Shown here one piece after another: positions 24,857-34,705 of a stretch of 64,000 nucleotides of DNA (its first letter is position 1; the number at the start of each line of letters is the position of its first letter). The stretch comes from Bacteroidales bacterium (lineage in GTDB: Bacteria; Bacteroidota; Bacteroidia; Bacteroidales; UBA932). The translations under genes were made by a program, and so were the position numbers. The notes under the pieces are model-generated. The model saw only the letters and a program-made list of their open reading frames with translations, was not told the DNA's origin and did not search any database. The stretch is taken from positions 1-64,000 of the forward strand of contig SUYP01000013.1 of the NCBI GenBank assembly GCA_015060395.1, written 5' to 3'.

Positions 24857-27751
24857 ATGAAACGAATTCTGATTCTGCTGTGCCTTACAGCCACGGCACT
24901 GTCTCTTTCTGCGCAAAGGACAATCTCCTACGATATGATCCAGCGCAACCGCAATCTCAACGTCAAGCTCACACTGAAGGATTCCAAGACCTCAGACCCG
25001 ATCAGCTGGGCTTCAGTCTATCTTGTTCCGGATGGCGACACTACAATCACTCATTTCGCCCTTTCTGATGACAAAGGTGATGTCCTGATAGAAGATGTGC
25101 CGACCGGCAAATATGAGCTGAATGCCGAAATGATCGGCTATCTACCTTATAAAAAGACATATACATTCAAAGGATGGGAATTTGATGCCGGCATCATAAA
25201 GCTCGAAGAGAATCCCGAATATCTCGATGCGGCCACGGTTTCGGCTGTAGGCAATGCCATTACGGTCAAGAAAGATACCATAGAATTCAATGCATCCTCT
25301 TTCAAGGTGGGCGAAAATGCTATGCTGGAGGACCTTTTGAAGAAAATGCCGGGAATGGAAGTCAGCGAGGACGGCACCGTCACCCTAAACGGTGAGAAGA
25401 TAGACAAGATCACGGTCGGAGGAAAGACCTTCTTCTTCAATGATCCTAATGCCGCCCTGAAGAATCTTCCGGCAAAGATCGTTGACAAGATCAAGGTGGT
25501 GGACAAGACCAAGGACGACGCCGAGGTAAAAGGAATCGTGACCAAGGATGACAAGGAGAAGGTGATGGACGTAGAGCTGAAGGAAGAATTCACCAAGGGA
25601 TGGTACGGAAATGCCAAGTTCGGAGCCGGTTCTACGCTCACTCCCGAAACCGAAGACAAGCTGATCGACGACCGAGGCCTCCTGTACAACGGCAATGCAA
25701 TGGTGACAGGCTATACAGAAAAAGACCAGGTGGTATTCATCGGAAATGCATATAATGCTATGGAACCAGGAGGAGGAACCATAACCTATTATAGCGGAAA
25801 TGATGATGCAGACAAAGACTTCAACAGTCTGGGTGGCCTTGACCGTAACGCCAAAACCGGCATAAACTACAATACCGAAAGGATAAAAGGTACGGAAAGC
25901 AATCTTTCCGTCACATACGACAACAATGGAAAGGTAGCGAGCCAGAGATCATCACGGACTTCCTATCAGCCCAACAGCCCCGACCTCACGACAGAAAGTG
26001 CATATAATGCGACCGGTACCCAGAACCGGTTCGGCGGGACATTCAACGTGCAGTCCAAGAAGAACGACAAATATCATTTTCATTTCAGGCAAAGCGTTTT
26101 TTACGGAACGGAAAGCATTTCATCCGGAAACACTTCCGCCACGGGTAACGGATCCGACAATCTGAATACCTCCACCTCCGCTTCATCATCCTTTGCCAGA
26201 AAATTCGATGCGGACGGAATGATATACGGAGGATTCAAGAAACTAGGCAAGGAACGCAGGACCCTCTCTGCAAGCTTCTATTACAGCCTCGGCAATACCG
26301 ACAAAGACATCAAGGAAGTTTCCGAGCTGTCCGTCAAAGGCGACCGCACATTGAAGGATCTCACCTACGACGCAGACAGATTGAGATATACCCTCAACGG
26401 TTCGATTTCATACAGTGAGCCGATCGGTGAAAAATGGACGGTGCAGGCCGCTGTCGGCACAGGCTACAATGTATCCGAAAATGCCAAGGACGCATTCAAC
26501 CCGGACGGCACGAAAAACGACTATTATTCTTCTATATCAGATAATTACTACATAGAAAACGCCGGTATGCTGATAGCCCAGTGGAAGAATGACACGACCG
26601 ACATCCAGTTCGGAATAAGAGCCGACCTCAAGAAGAACGAAGTTAAGGCGAAGTCGCTGGGGATCGAGACAATCACGGGAAAGGACGAATGGATATTCAA
26701 CTGGTCTCCTTTCGGCAGCATTGAATATGAAAAGAATACGACCAGCCTTTATGCGGCATATTACGGATATGCCAACCAGCCATCTGCTTCTATGCTCAAC
26801 CCGGTACTGGACATATCCAATCCGATACAGATCACCACAGGCAACATATATCTGAAGCCATCCTACCAGCACGGCCTGTATTCGTCTTTTTCCACCAACA
26901 ACAGAGAAACCTTCTCTTTCATCAACGTCTATCTCAATGCGTCACTGACGACCAGGAACACGGTATATGCGAGCTGGATAGATGAGGCCGGCATCAGATA
27001 CGCCGTGCCTGTGAACTCAATGAAGCCACAGAGTTCTGCATCAATGCATCTTTCCTACAACAGACCGATAGGAAAAGAGCGCAGATTCACTTTCACGGCC
27101 TCAGGAAATGCATCCATTTCCGGCAATACAAGCTACCAGGCAAAAACCAGACTGAGCGGGCTGGACACTCAGAACTTCGACTACTATGCCTTTATGAACG
27201 ACTTCTGGGGAGATTCCGACGGCAACCTTTTTTACAGTGGTGACAGCGGTTTTTCAGAAAGCCGCACAGGATCATTCAACTGGGGACTTTCCCTCAATCT
27301 GAAATACAGCATAGAAAAGCTTGACGTGACTGCAGGAGCCCGCACCAACAACAGCATCTCGAAGTATTCTCTGGATCCCTCAGCCGATATGAACACCTGG
27401 AACAGTACTGCATTCATTAATGCCCTTTATCAGCCTGGGAAAGACTGGGAGATCGGCAGCAACCTCGCGTACCGCTTCTACAACGGCTACAGTGCCGGAT
27501 TCGGAAAGCCGGAATGGATGTGGAATATGAGCGTGAGCAAAAGCATAAAAGGCATAACGCTGAGCCTCAAGGCTGAAGACATCCTCAACCAGACACGAAG
27601 TCTCAGACGCATCACCTCGGCAGAATACAAGGAGGACGTCTATAACAATGTGCTGGGAAGGTTCTTCCTTTTCAGCGTATCATTCAATTTCGGTAAAATG
27701 AATTCGAAAAAGAACAGTAATGTGGAAAACGCTATGTGGAATATGATGTAA
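24857..27751 (+). CDS. TonB-dependent-receptor-like outer-membrane protein with N-terminal carboxypeptidase-regulatory-like domain
   Basis: 964-aa outer-membrane protein. A signal peptide (KRILILLCLTATALSLSAQ) is followed by a CarboxypepD_reg-like Ig domain (residues about 33-115), then a plug-like segment (MLEDLLKKMPGMEVSEDGTVTLNGEKIDKITVGGK near 155), and a long beta-strand-rich barrel to the end (final strand ...RFFLFSVSFNFGK, plus a short tail). It resembles the outer membrane beta-barrel family type 3. No SusD partner follows, so it is not a classical SusC. It probably imports or secretes something at the outer membrane; substrate unknown. The following small barrel gene starts after 57 bp with its own -7 box. 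Confidence 0.85.
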   Translation: MKRILILLCLTATALSLSAQRTISYDMIQRNRNLNVKLTLKDSKTSDPISWASVYLVPDGDTTITHFALSDDKGDVLIEDVPTGKYELNAEMIGYLPYKKTYTFKGWEFDAGIIKLEENPEYLDAATVSAVGNAITVKKDTIEFNASSFKVGENAMLEDLLKKMPGMEVSEDGTVTLNGEKIDKITVGGKTFFFNDPNAALKNLPAKIVDKIKVVDKTKDDAEVKGIVTKDDKEKVMDVELKEEFTKGWYGNAKFGAGSTLTPETEDKLIDDRGLLYNGNAMVTGYTEKDQVVFIGNAYNAMEPGGGTITYYSGNDDADKDFNSLGGLDRNAKTGINYNTERIKGTESNLSVTYDNNGKVASQRSSRTSYQPNSPDLTTESAYNATGTQNRFGGTFNVQSKKNDKYHFHFRQSVFYGTESISSGNTSATGNGSDNLNTSTSASSSFARKFDADGMIYGGFKKLGKERRTLSASFYYSLGNTDKDIKEVSELSVKGDRTLKDLTYDADRLRYTLNGSISYSEPIGEKWTVQAAVGTGYNVSENAKDAFNPDGTKNDYYSSISDNYYIENAGMLIAQWKNDTTDIQFGIRADLKKNEVKAKSLGIETITGKDEWIFNWSPFGSIEYEKNTTSLYAAYYGYANQPSASMLNPVLDISNPIQITTGNIYLKPSYQHGLYSSFSTNNRETFSFINVYLNASLTTRNTVYASWIDEAGIRYAVPVNSMKPQSSASMHLSYNRPIGKERRFTFTASGNASISGNTSYQAKTRLSGLDTQNFDYYAFMNDFWGDSDGNLFYSGDSGFSESRTGSFNWGLSLNLKYSIEKLDVTAGARTNNSISKYSLDPSADMNTWNSTAFINALYQPGKDWEIGSNLAYRFYNGYSAGFGKPEWMWNMSVSKSIKGITLSLKAEDILNQTRSLRRITSAEYKEDVYNNVLGRFFLFSVSFNFGKMNSKKNSNVENAMWNMM

Positions 27752-27766
27752 ATAAAATTTCTTGGG

Positions 27767-27774
27767 TATATTTG
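27767..27774 (+). promoter_or_regulatory. -7 box of the small beta-barrel gene
   Basis: TATATTTG, 34 bp before the ATG at 27809 and 15 bp after the preceding stop. No TTTG at the ideal distance. Confidence 0.55.
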
Positions 27775-27808
27775 CAGAATCATTGATAACCCGTTAAACA
27801 ACTGAAAT

Positions 27809-28516
27809 ATGAAAACACTCTTTAAAGTCATCGTTGCGGCAGCGGCTCTCCTCATTGCAGGACAGAACGCATCTGCACAGCTTGGAATACACGCAGGATA
27901 TTCACGTCCTGATTATGTCCTTCACCTTACAGATTTCCTTGAAAACCAGAGAATAAACTCAAACGGAATGTATGCAGGTGTTGACTATGACATCAACATC
28001 GTCGGCGGACTCTCTGTACAGCCGGGTCTGTTCTGGTCATTCGAATATGCGGAAAGAAGCCTCCTTCAGGTGCTTAAAGTCAGCCTCAACGACCACAGGC
28101 TCACCCTTCCAGTTCATCTGAAGTACAGTTTCGATGTGGCTGAGTCGGTAAAGATATATGCATTCGGCGGCCCGAAGCTTTCTATGGGTCTCGTTTCTCA
28201 GGCCGGCTTAGGCCTCGGCCTTGATCTTTTCGATGCAAAGGTGAAATATGACCTTTATAGCGGAAAGCTGAACGTAAACAGTTCTCAGGTGACTGAAAAG
28301 ATCGAAGATCTGCTCGACTATCAGTTTGAAAACGGAGTGGCGATGAACCGCTTTGACGTCCAGCTAGGCGTAGGACTCGGCATCCAGCTTATGGATCATT
28401 TCGAGCTTAAGGCAGGATATGACTGGGGAATGCTCAATCTGGTCAGAGTAAACCTCACCCAGAGCGACTCCTACAAGAAGGACTTCTTCTATGTGGGCGT
28501 CGGATATAGATTCTAG
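27809..28516 (+). CDS. Small outer-membrane beta-barrel protein
   Basis: 235-aa secreted protein with a signal peptide (KTLFKVIVAAAALLIAGQNASA). The rest is built of alternating short strands, with the glycine/aromatic pattern of an eight-stranded OmpW/OMP_b-brl barrel (GIHAGYSRPDYVLHL, SVQPGLFWSFEYAERS, LPVHLKYSFDV, FELKAGYDWGMLNLV), and it ends with an aromatic residue in FYVGVGYRF, as outer-membrane proteins do. It is probably inserted by the BAM complex. Specific function unknown. A terminator hairpin follows about 110 bp downstream. Confidence 0.85.
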   Translation: MKTLFKVIVAAAALLIAGQNASAQLGIHAGYSRPDYVLHLTDFLENQRINSNGMYAGVDYDINIVGGLSVQPGLFWSFEYAERSLLQVLKVSLNDHRLTLPVHLKYSFDVAESVKIYAFGGPKLSMGLVSQAGLGLGLDLFDAKVKYDLYSGKLNVNSSQVTEKIEDLLDYQFENGVAMNRFDVQLGVGLGIQLMDHFELKAGYDWGMLNLVRVNLTQSDSYKKDFFYVGVGYRF

Positions 28517-28617
28517 ACCAATATTCTGGCACAGCCTTTGAATATAAGCAGAATAGGAAAATTCAATTACTTTAACGGATAGACACTATTCTGCTGATGT
28601 CCCCACATCAACATAAT

Positions 28618-28661
28618 AAATCTGAATGGAAGTATGAAGCTATCATACTTCCTTCTGATTT
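28618..28661 (+). terminator. Hairpin terminator after the small beta-barrel gene
   Basis: GGAAGTATGA pairs perfectly with TCATACTTCC around a 5-nt loop, extended by a partly paired AAATCTGAA/TTCTGATTT outer part. The downstream tract is only moderately T-rich. It lies between the barrel gene and the lipoprotein gene. Confidence 0.65.
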
Positions 28662-28718
28662 GTTATAGTACTATTTGCATAATGATACGTCATATTGATG
28701 AACCAAACATAAATTTGA

Positions 28719-29105
28719 ATGAAACGGATACTGACAATTATTTTTGCTCTCGCTGCACTTGCAGCCTGCAACCCTGACGACAAACTCCCTGAGTTCAACC
28801 CATCGGACCTGCCGCAGACCAAATGGAAAGGCGAACTTAAATTCTATGAAGCTGACAGACTTAAAAGTTCATCCTCTGTCACATTGAGGTTCGACACATC
28901 CTCTTCCGGTGAATTCTTCCAGAAAAGGACTGGAGCCGGCTCGAAAGAGAACTATGATTTCGGATATTCCGTCCAGGGAAAGACCATCACCTTCGACTGT
29001 CCGGTGATAAGCGGTTCGTGGAGTGTCTCAAACTATAATTCCAACACGATGAAGCTCACCCTCGAGCCTTCGAAAAACGGAGTGATGACTCTGTCAATCA
29101 AATAA
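28719..29105 (+). CDS. Small lipoprotein of unknown function
   Basis: 128-aa lipoprotein. The signal MKRILTIIFALAALAAC has a lipobox ending LAAC with the lipid-modified cysteine at residue 17. The mature part is short and beta-rich (TKWKGELKFYEADRLKSSSSVTLRFDTSSSGEFF, KTITFDCPVISGSWSVSNY, MKLTLEP), resembling a single lipocalin-like or lipid-binding sheet domain, of which I recognise no named family. It is the first gene after the terminator hairpin and precedes the CotH lipoprotein gene by 75 bp. Confidence 0.75.
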   Translation: MKRILTIIFALAALAACNPDDKLPEFNPSDLPQTKWKGELKFYEADRLKSSSSVTLRFDTSSSGEFFQKRTGAGSKENYDFGYSVQGKTITFDCPVISGSWSVSNYNSNTMKLTLEPSKNGVMTLSIK

Positions 29106-29153
29106 ATACAGTCCAAAGATCAGTTAAGATTGCGGTTATTACGTGAATTTGCT

Positions 29154-29161
29154 TATTTTTG
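29154..29161 (+). promoter_or_regulatory. -7 box of the CotH gene
   Basis: TATTTTTG, 20 bp before the ATG at 29181. The -33 element is not clear. Confidence 0.5.
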
Positions 29162-29180
29162 CGGTTTAAAAGCCAATTAA

Positions 29181-30635
29181 ATGAACTTACGTATAACCGC
29201 AATACTTATATCCATCTGTGTCCTTGCTGGCTCCTGCCGCAGCAAGATTGAGCCTGATCCTATCCTTCCTCCCGAAGAACCTGTCGAGAAGCCAGACATT
29301 CCTGCTCCGAAGCCGGAATGGCCGGAAGGACAATACGGCAAATCATATATCTGGGATGAAGATGCCGTTCCGGAGTTTCATATATCATTCTCTGAAAAGC
29401 AATGGAACAATCTGCTTGCAGGCTATGACAAGAATCCAGATGTCACCGCATACTTCAAGTGCACAGCCGTATTCGACAAGGAGGGCGTAAGAGACACGAT
29501 AGCCGACACAGGCATCAGACTGTTCGACAACGCCGATGCTATGAGACCGGAGGGCACATCCGGCGGCAAGCACAACAAGGATAAAGCTCAATGGAATATG
29601 AGCAACTTCGAGCTGAACTTCACCAGATATTCAGATTCAGAGGACCACACACTGCGCAAAGTCCGTTCGGTCTTTCTCAAATCCTGCTATAACGACCCGT
29701 CATACGCAAGAGAAAGATACTGCTACGACCTGTTCGAAAGATTCGGCATCCGGACTATCGGAAAAAACATATACTGCCGCCTCAACATATATGTAGAAGG
29801 AGATGAAGCTCCGGCATACATAGGCCTTTACCAGATGATCGAGCCTGTTGACTATAGCTATATCGAAGACAGGGCCAGCCTGTTCGGCAGCGCCGAAGGA
29901 AATCTATGGAAATGCAGCGGAGGAGCATCATTGATTCCGACGACTTCACTGGCGACCGGAACTGACAACGGAAACGGCGAGGATTTTCAATACCTGCTTG
30001 TGACTAACAAGGATTCGAAAGCTGCTGCAATCACCCAGCTGAACTCGTTTATGAAGAACATAAAGAGCCTGAAGCAGGATGAATTCTGCAGCTGGATACG
30101 CAAGGTGTGCGATGTGGAACTTCTTCTGAGGACTTATGCAGTGAATGTCGCAGTCGGGATGTGGGACGACTATTGGAATAGAGGAAACAACTACTATCTT
30201 TATTTCAACTCTACATCTGCAGACAGCTACAAAGTCTGGTTCATTCCTTTCGACTATGAAATGTCCCTGGGCAACAGCAGGGCTGGCATTATGTCCGATC
30301 CGGGAAGACAGAATCCCTACGAATGGGGAAAACAAGGCAATCCACTTATCGCCAGGCTGTTGCAGGATCCGGAATTCAGGGATATATATCGCAATGCGCT
30401 TCTTGAGCTGACCCTGCCTGAGGCTTATCTGTTCGAACCGGAAATGAGTACAGCGATTGTAAACGACCTTATGTATCAGGCAAGCTTCCACGCCTCAAAC
30501 GATACAGGCATCGGCAAGGGCACAAAAGACAAGACTGCACCGTGGAGCAACCACCCTGAATACAGGATTTCCGTTCCTGATGCAAACAACTTCTTTACGG
30601 TAAGGTCTGAGGCAATAAGATCCTACTCTGAATAG
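29181..30635 (+). CDS. CotH-family kinase-like lipoprotein
   Basis: 484-aa surface or periplasmic lipoprotein of the CotH family, atypical protein kinases first known from spore coats. The signal MNLRITAILISICVLAGSC gives a lipobox cysteine at residue 19, followed by a proline-rich linker (DPILPPEEPVEKPDIPAPKPEWP). The domain shows FELNFTRYSD, LRKVRSVFLKSCYNDPSYARERYCYDLFERFGI and a kinase-like core with YIGLYQMIEPVDYSYIEDR. Later comes the metal-binding region YNYYLYFN...VWFIPFDYEMSLG near residue 355. The phosphorylated target is unknown. Its 3' end overlaps the converging M64 gene by 13 bp. Confidence 0.88.
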   Translation: MNLRITAILISICVLAGSCRSKIEPDPILPPEEPVEKPDIPAPKPEWPEGQYGKSYIWDEDAVPEFHISFSEKQWNNLLAGYDKNPDVTAYFKCTAVFDKEGVRDTIADTGIRLFDNADAMRPEGTSGGKHNKDKAQWNMSNFELNFTRYSDSEDHTLRKVRSVFLKSCYNDPSYARERYCYDLFERFGIRTIGKNIYCRLNIYVEGDEAPAYIGLYQMIEPVDYSYIEDRASLFGSAEGNLWKCSGGASLIPTTSLATGTDNGNGEDFQYLLVTNKDSKAAAITQLNSFMKNIKSLKQDEFCSWIRKVCDVELLLRTYAVNVAVGMWDDYWNRGNNYYLYFNSTSADSYKVWFIPFDYEMSLGNSRAGIMSDPGRQNPYEWGKQGNPLIARLLQDPEFRDIYRNALLELTLPEAYLFEPEMSTAIVNDLMYQASFHASNDTGIGKGTKDKTAPWSNHPEYRISVPDANNFFTVRSEAIRSYSE

Positions 30636-31903
30636 AACTCGATGATGCGGGCGATGGCTCTCTGGCATACAGGACAGAATCCATCGGCCGCATTGGTCTT
30701 CATACGGCAATCCGGGAATGGACGATAGACTCCTTTCGACTGATAGCCGGCTCCCTCATAGACTCCGATGAAGGAATCAGGAGATTTTCCGGCTCCGATC
30801 TGCTTCCACACGTCTTCCGCCGCATCGGTTGCAGGTATGGATACGAAACGTGGCAGCATATCATCCCACTTCGATCCGAAATCAAAAAGAGTTGTGATGT
30901 TCTGCTCCCAAGGCTCGCAATCCGGATAATAATATTCCACAAACTGGTCATCATAATAATATTCATCGGCAAGTCCTGCGAAGCTGTGACCGAATTCGTG
31001 TACTACCACAGGCTCGAATGACGGATGATGCGCAGTCGTCAATGTATATGAATTGAATATTCCTCCACCACCGTATGTATCCGTATTCGCAAGTATCACT
31101 ATATGCTCGTACGGTATTCCGCATAGGGCATCGTGCATCTGCCTGAGACGAAGAGTGGTCAGATACCGGTCCATATAGAAAGTGTTGAAATGAGAGCCGA
31201 GAGCCGTCTTCTTCCATTCCCCGTTTCCAGGAACACTCACCCCGCTGTCTGATGAAGGCAATGCCACTGCAACGAAATTGAACCTGTCGGCATATTTATC
31301 GAAAGGCTTGTGAGAAAGTATGGCATCGACAGCCTTCTGCGCATCGGCATAGAAAAGTTCAGCCTCATCTGCCGTATATCCCTCAGCCACCACAGCCACA
31401 TCTATCTTTTCTTCAGGACTGCCGTTTTCAAGAATATATATATGCGGAGCAGCAACCGGATCAACCTTTCTGATCAGAATATCGGACGGATCGGCGGTAT
31501 GGCTGATTGAAGCAGATATATTGCCCTTGAAATCATATAGTTCCACCTTGACAACAGCAGGAGCCGAAGGCATCGGAAGCAGGAAGACATTTTCGAAAGC
31601 CCTGCGCAGACGGGTTGCTTCTTCCGTTGTCTGCCACTCCTGGAACAGAGTCGAGAAACTCTGACGGTAAAGAACCTTGCCTGTCGCAGCATCAGTCATC
31701 GATATCTGTCCGTTGCCTCTGACTGCGACGCTGTCGGTATTGCATCTGCGGCCGGCCCATCCGTCGAAGCAGGACATCTCATCCAGAGCAATTTCCTGCG
31801 TCTTGTCTGTTCCGGAAAATATATAGTCCACCCTGAGAGTCTTGTCCTGAGCCATCAGCCCGAATGCCGACAGCATAAAGCATATAATCAAAAACCTTCT
31901 CAT
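30623..31903 (-). CDS. M64-family metallopeptidase (IgA-peptidase-like), secreted
   Basis: Exported zinc peptidase of the M64 type. I start at the ATG at 31903 (426 aa), where the signal peptide MRRFLIICFMLSAFGLMAQ begins; the listed start adds ten residues. An N-terminal beta domain with YDFKGNISAS precedes the catalytic domain, with zinc motif HEFGHSFAGLADEYYY near residue 288, matching HExxH followed by a further ligand. Several segments (VAEGYTADEAELFYADAQKAVDAIL, NFVAVALPSSDSGVSVPG) are typical of the family. The tail has CPVC, possibly metal-binding. Named for cleaving human IgA in Clostridium, but the real substrate here is unknown. Confidence 0.9.
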   Translation of the reverse strand: MRRFLIICFMLSAFGLMAQDKTLRVDYIFSGTDKTQEIALDEMSCFDGWAGRRCNTDSVAVRGNGQISMTDAATGKVLYRQSFSTLFQEWQTTEEATRLRRAFENVFLLPMPSAPAVVKVELYDFKGNISASISHTADPSDILIRKVDPVAAPHIYILENGSPEEKIDVAVVAEGYTADEAELFYADAQKAVDAILSHKPFDKYADRFNFVAVALPSSDSGVSVPGNGEWKKTALGSHFNTFYMDRYLTTLRLRQMHDALCGIPYEHIVILANTDTYGGGGIFNSYTLTTAHHPSFEPVVVHEFGHSFAGLADEYYYDDQFVEYYYPDCEPWEQNITTLFDFGSKWDDMLPRFVSIPATDAAEDVWKQIGAGKSPDSFIGVYEGAGYQSKGVYRPFPDCRMKTNAADGFCPVCQRAIARIIEFYSE

Positions 31904-32015
31904 AACTGCAATCGCTAATTTACTATGTATCACCCAATTAACTCACCTGCGTGCTCCCCATAGTGAGGCACGTAATATCCGTAACACACTCACTGCCAGA
32001 GGATTAGACTCTGCA

Positions 32016-33551
32016 CTAAATCCTGGCAGCGCAGTTGATTCCATCAAGAGCCGAGGACACGATTCCACCGGCATATCCTGCCCCCTCACCACAAGGATAA
32101 AGTCCCGGTACCTGAATATGCTCCAGAGTCTCCGGGTCACGAGGTATGCGCACCGGTGATGAGGTACGGGACTCTACTCCAAGAAGAAGAGCATCATTGG
32201 TATAATAACCGTGCATCTTCTTGTTACCGATCTCAGGAAAGGCATATTTGAGCCTGAGCGAGACGTGCTCCGGGAGAAGTTCGTGAAGAGGAGCATTTGC
32301 CGCTCCCGGATGATATGATGTCTGAGGGAGTCCTGTAGAAGGGTTACGTCGGCAGAAGTCCATCATCCTTTGAGCCGGAGCCTTGAGGGAGCCTGTAAAC
32401 TCAAACATCTTCCTTTCGACATCCTTCTGGAACTGAAGAAGGGCAAGCGGACCATATTTGGCATATTCAGGAAAATCTTCCGGTTCGATCTGCACTACGA
32501 CTCCGGAATTCGCCCATTTGGAATTGCGCTGCGAGTTGGACATACCGTTAAGCACCAGCTCTCCTTCTGCAGTCGCTGCCGGAACAAGAATACCTCCCGG
32601 ACACATACAGAACGAAAACACTCCCCTTCCTTCTATCTGAGTCACGAAAGAATACTCCGCCGTCGGCATAAACGGCTGGTACTTACCGTGATACTGTATT
32701 CTGTTGATGAGATGCTGAGGATGTTCCACACGCACACCAAGGGCAAATCCCTTCGCCTGTATCTCCCATCCTTTCCTGTCGAACATCTCATAAATGTCAC
32801 GCGCCGAGTGACCTGTCGCGAGAATGACCTTACGCGAAGAGTATATGGTACCGTCCGATACGGTCACATCGAAACTGCCGTCACCCTTTCTGACTATATC
32901 CGTCACCCTTGAATCGAAATGATATTCTCCTCCGTGCCCGACAATGCATTCTCTGATATTCTCGACAACAAGAGGAAGCTTGTCGCTTCCGATATGCGGA
33001 TGAGCATCGACGAGTATCGAAGGGTCTGCGCCGAATCTCACAAGCTGATGCAGCACTTCCCTGATATCTCCTCTCTTCGAAGAACGCGTATATAGCTTTC
33101 CGTCAGAGAATGTGCCCGCGCCTCCCTCTCCGAAGCAATAATTGGAATCCGGATTCACGACCCCTTCCCTGGAAAGCTTGGCCATATCGAATTTGCGCTG
33201 ATGCACATCCTTGCCTCGCTCGAGAATGACAGGCTTGAATCCTCTCATCAGAAGCCTCAGTGCCGCAAACATTCCCGCCGGCCCGGCGCCTATGATGATT
33301 ACAGGTTCTGAAGCAGACACATCCTTATATTCCTCAAGGACATATTCCTCCATAACCTCATCCGGCTTATATACCTCTATCCTGTATCGGTAGAGAATGT
33401 CATTGCGGGCATCAATCGAGCGTCGCATTATACGATAACGGATCTGCTGCTTCATCTTGGGAGAGACTCCGAGAGCCTTGACAGCAGCTGTCTGGATCTC
33501 TTCTGCAGAAGGTTCCTTTCCCAGCTTGACAATAACTTCTATTTCTTTCAT
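32016..33551 (-). CDS. FAD-dependent oxidoreductase of the COG2509 type
   Basis: 511-aa cytoplasmic flavoprotein. A ~85-residue N-terminal domain (KEIEVIVKLGKEPSAEEIQTAAVKALG) precedes the FAD-binding region VIIIGAGPAGMFAALRLLMRGFKPVILERG near residue 94. The family block YCFGEGGAGTFSDGKLYTRSSKRGDIREVL near 148 and LYPCGEGAGYAGGIVSSALDG at the C-terminus fit COG2509-type proteins. Substrate not known. It is separated from tsaD upstream by about 45 bp and may share its transcript. Downstream, 112 bp to the M64 gene's start hold nothing I can call. Confidence 0.88.
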   Translation of the reverse strand: MKEIEVIVKLGKEPSAEEIQTAAVKALGVSPKMKQQIRYRIMRRSIDARNDILYRYRIEVYKPDEVMEEYVLEEYKDVSASEPVIIIGAGPAGMFAALRLLMRGFKPVILERGKDVHQRKFDMAKLSREGVVNPDSNYCFGEGGAGTFSDGKLYTRSSKRGDIREVLHQLVRFGADPSILVDAHPHIGSDKLPLVVENIRECIVGHGGEYHFDSRVTDIVRKGDGSFDVTVSDGTIYSSRKVILATGHSARDIYEMFDRKGWEIQAKGFALGVRVEHPQHLINRIQYHGKYQPFMPTAEYSFVTQIEGRGVFSFCMCPGGILVPAATAEGELVLNGMSNSQRNSKWANSGVVVQIEPEDFPEYAKYGPLALLQFQKDVERKMFEFTGSLKAPAQRMMDFCRRNPSTGLPQTSYHPGAANAPLHELLPEHVSLRLKYAFPEIGNKKMHGYYTNDALLLGVESRTSSPVRIPRDPETLEHIQVPGLYPCGEGAGYAGGIVSSALDGINCAARI

Positions 33552-33596
33552 TTCGATTCTTTTTTCTTTTCTGACGGGAATCCTTGCAAAGCAGGA

Positions 33597-34619
33597 TCAG
33601 AATTCAGCCAGACGGCTTACCGGAGCGACATCAAGAGATGTCCTTTCGCCGTTCTGATAATGGAACCAGCCGGCTATGGCAATCATCGCCGCGTTGTCCG
33701 TAGTGAACTTGAATTCCGGGAGGAATGTCGTCCATCCCCTCCTGCGTCCTTCTTCCTCTATTCTTGCACGAAGGCCGCTGTTGGCAGAAACGCCTCCGCC
33801 GATGGTTATCTGCTTTATACCGGTATGCTTGGCAGCCTTTATCAGTTTGTCCATCAATATATCAATCAAGGCCTTCTGGAAGCTGGCACATATATCCGCC
33901 TTGTTCTTTTCCATAAAATCAGGGTCCTCAGCCATCCTGTCACGGACGAAATACAGAAGCGAAGTCTTGATTCCGCTGAAGCTGTAGTCGAATCCTGGGA
34001 TATGGGGCTTTGAAAACTTGAATTTCAGAGGGTCGCCCTCCTTTGCGAGCCTGTCAACTATAGGACCGCCGGGGTAGCCCAGGCCCATCATCTTGGAACA
34101 TTTGTCAAATGCTTCACCGACGGCATCATCTATGGTCTGGCCCAGGATCTCATACTCCAGAGGACTGTTCACGCGGACGATCTGGGAATTGCCTCCTGAA
34201 ACAAGAAGGCAGAGATATGGGAATTCCGGATGACGGTTGTCTTTGTCAGGCTGCTTGATGAAGTTGGCCAGAATATGTCCCTGAAGATGATTGACCTCCA
34301 CAAGCGGCTTGTCCAGGGACAAAGCGAGCCCCTTAGCAAAGGATGTACCGACTAGAAGGGAGCCGAGAAGTCCCGGGCCACGGGTAAAGGCAATGGCCGT
34401 AATGTCTTCCGCCTTTATGCCCGCACGGGTTATGGCCTCGCTCACTACCGGCACGATATTGACCTGATGTGCTCTGGAAGCCAGTTCAGGTATGACTCCT
34501 CCGTATGCCTTGTGCACATCCTGGCTTGCAAGGACATTTGAAAGAAGATAGCCGTCCCTGATGACTGCTGCGGATGTATCATCGCAAGAGGATTCTATTC
34601 CTAATATGATGTCTGCCAT
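33597..34619 (-). CDS. tsaD: tRNA N6-adenosine threonylcarbamoyltransferase
   Basis: Transfers the threonylcarbamoyl group to A37 of ANN-decoding tRNAs. The listed ORF runs to 35111, but its N-terminal 164 residues are antisense to the tamB-like gene and do not look like protein. The real start is the ATG at 34619 (340 aa), opening ADIILGIESSCDDTSAAVIRDG, the usual N-terminus. The iron-binding motif is EVNHLQGHI near residue 107, followed by LLVSGGNSQIV and GGVSANSGLRARI near the C-terminus, all present. A minus-strand -7 box (TATTTTTG, 34706-34713) lies about 87 bp upstream, implying a leader of roughly 80 nt. Confidence 0.97.
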   Translation of the reverse strand: MADIILGIESSCDDTSAAVIRDGYLLSNVLASQDVHKAYGGVIPELASRAHQVNIVPVVSEAITRAGIKAEDITAIAFTRGPGLLGSLLVGTSFAKGLALSLDKPLVEVNHLQGHILANFIKQPDKDNRHPEFPYLCLLVSGGNSQIVRVNSPLEYEILGQTIDDAVGEAFDKCSKMMGLGYPGGPIVDRLAKEGDPLKFKFSKPHIPGFDYSFSGIKTSLLYFVRDRMAEDPDFMEKNKADICASFQKALIDILMDKLIKAAKHTGIKQITIGGGVSANSGLRARIEEEGRRRGWTTFLPEFKFTTDNAAMIAIAGWFHYQNGERTSLDVAPVSRLAEF

Positions 34620-34705
34620 ATAGTTACATTTAATCTTGAATATTTGTATGCCCGCCAGCGTATCAATTTTAAAGGAAGGCACACAATATGCTGTTTTCCA
34701 AATGG

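Noticed and set aside
24652-25068. 138-aa ORF on the plus strand
   Set aside because: Crosses the SRP RNA gene and overlaps the true start of the TonB-type gene in another frame.
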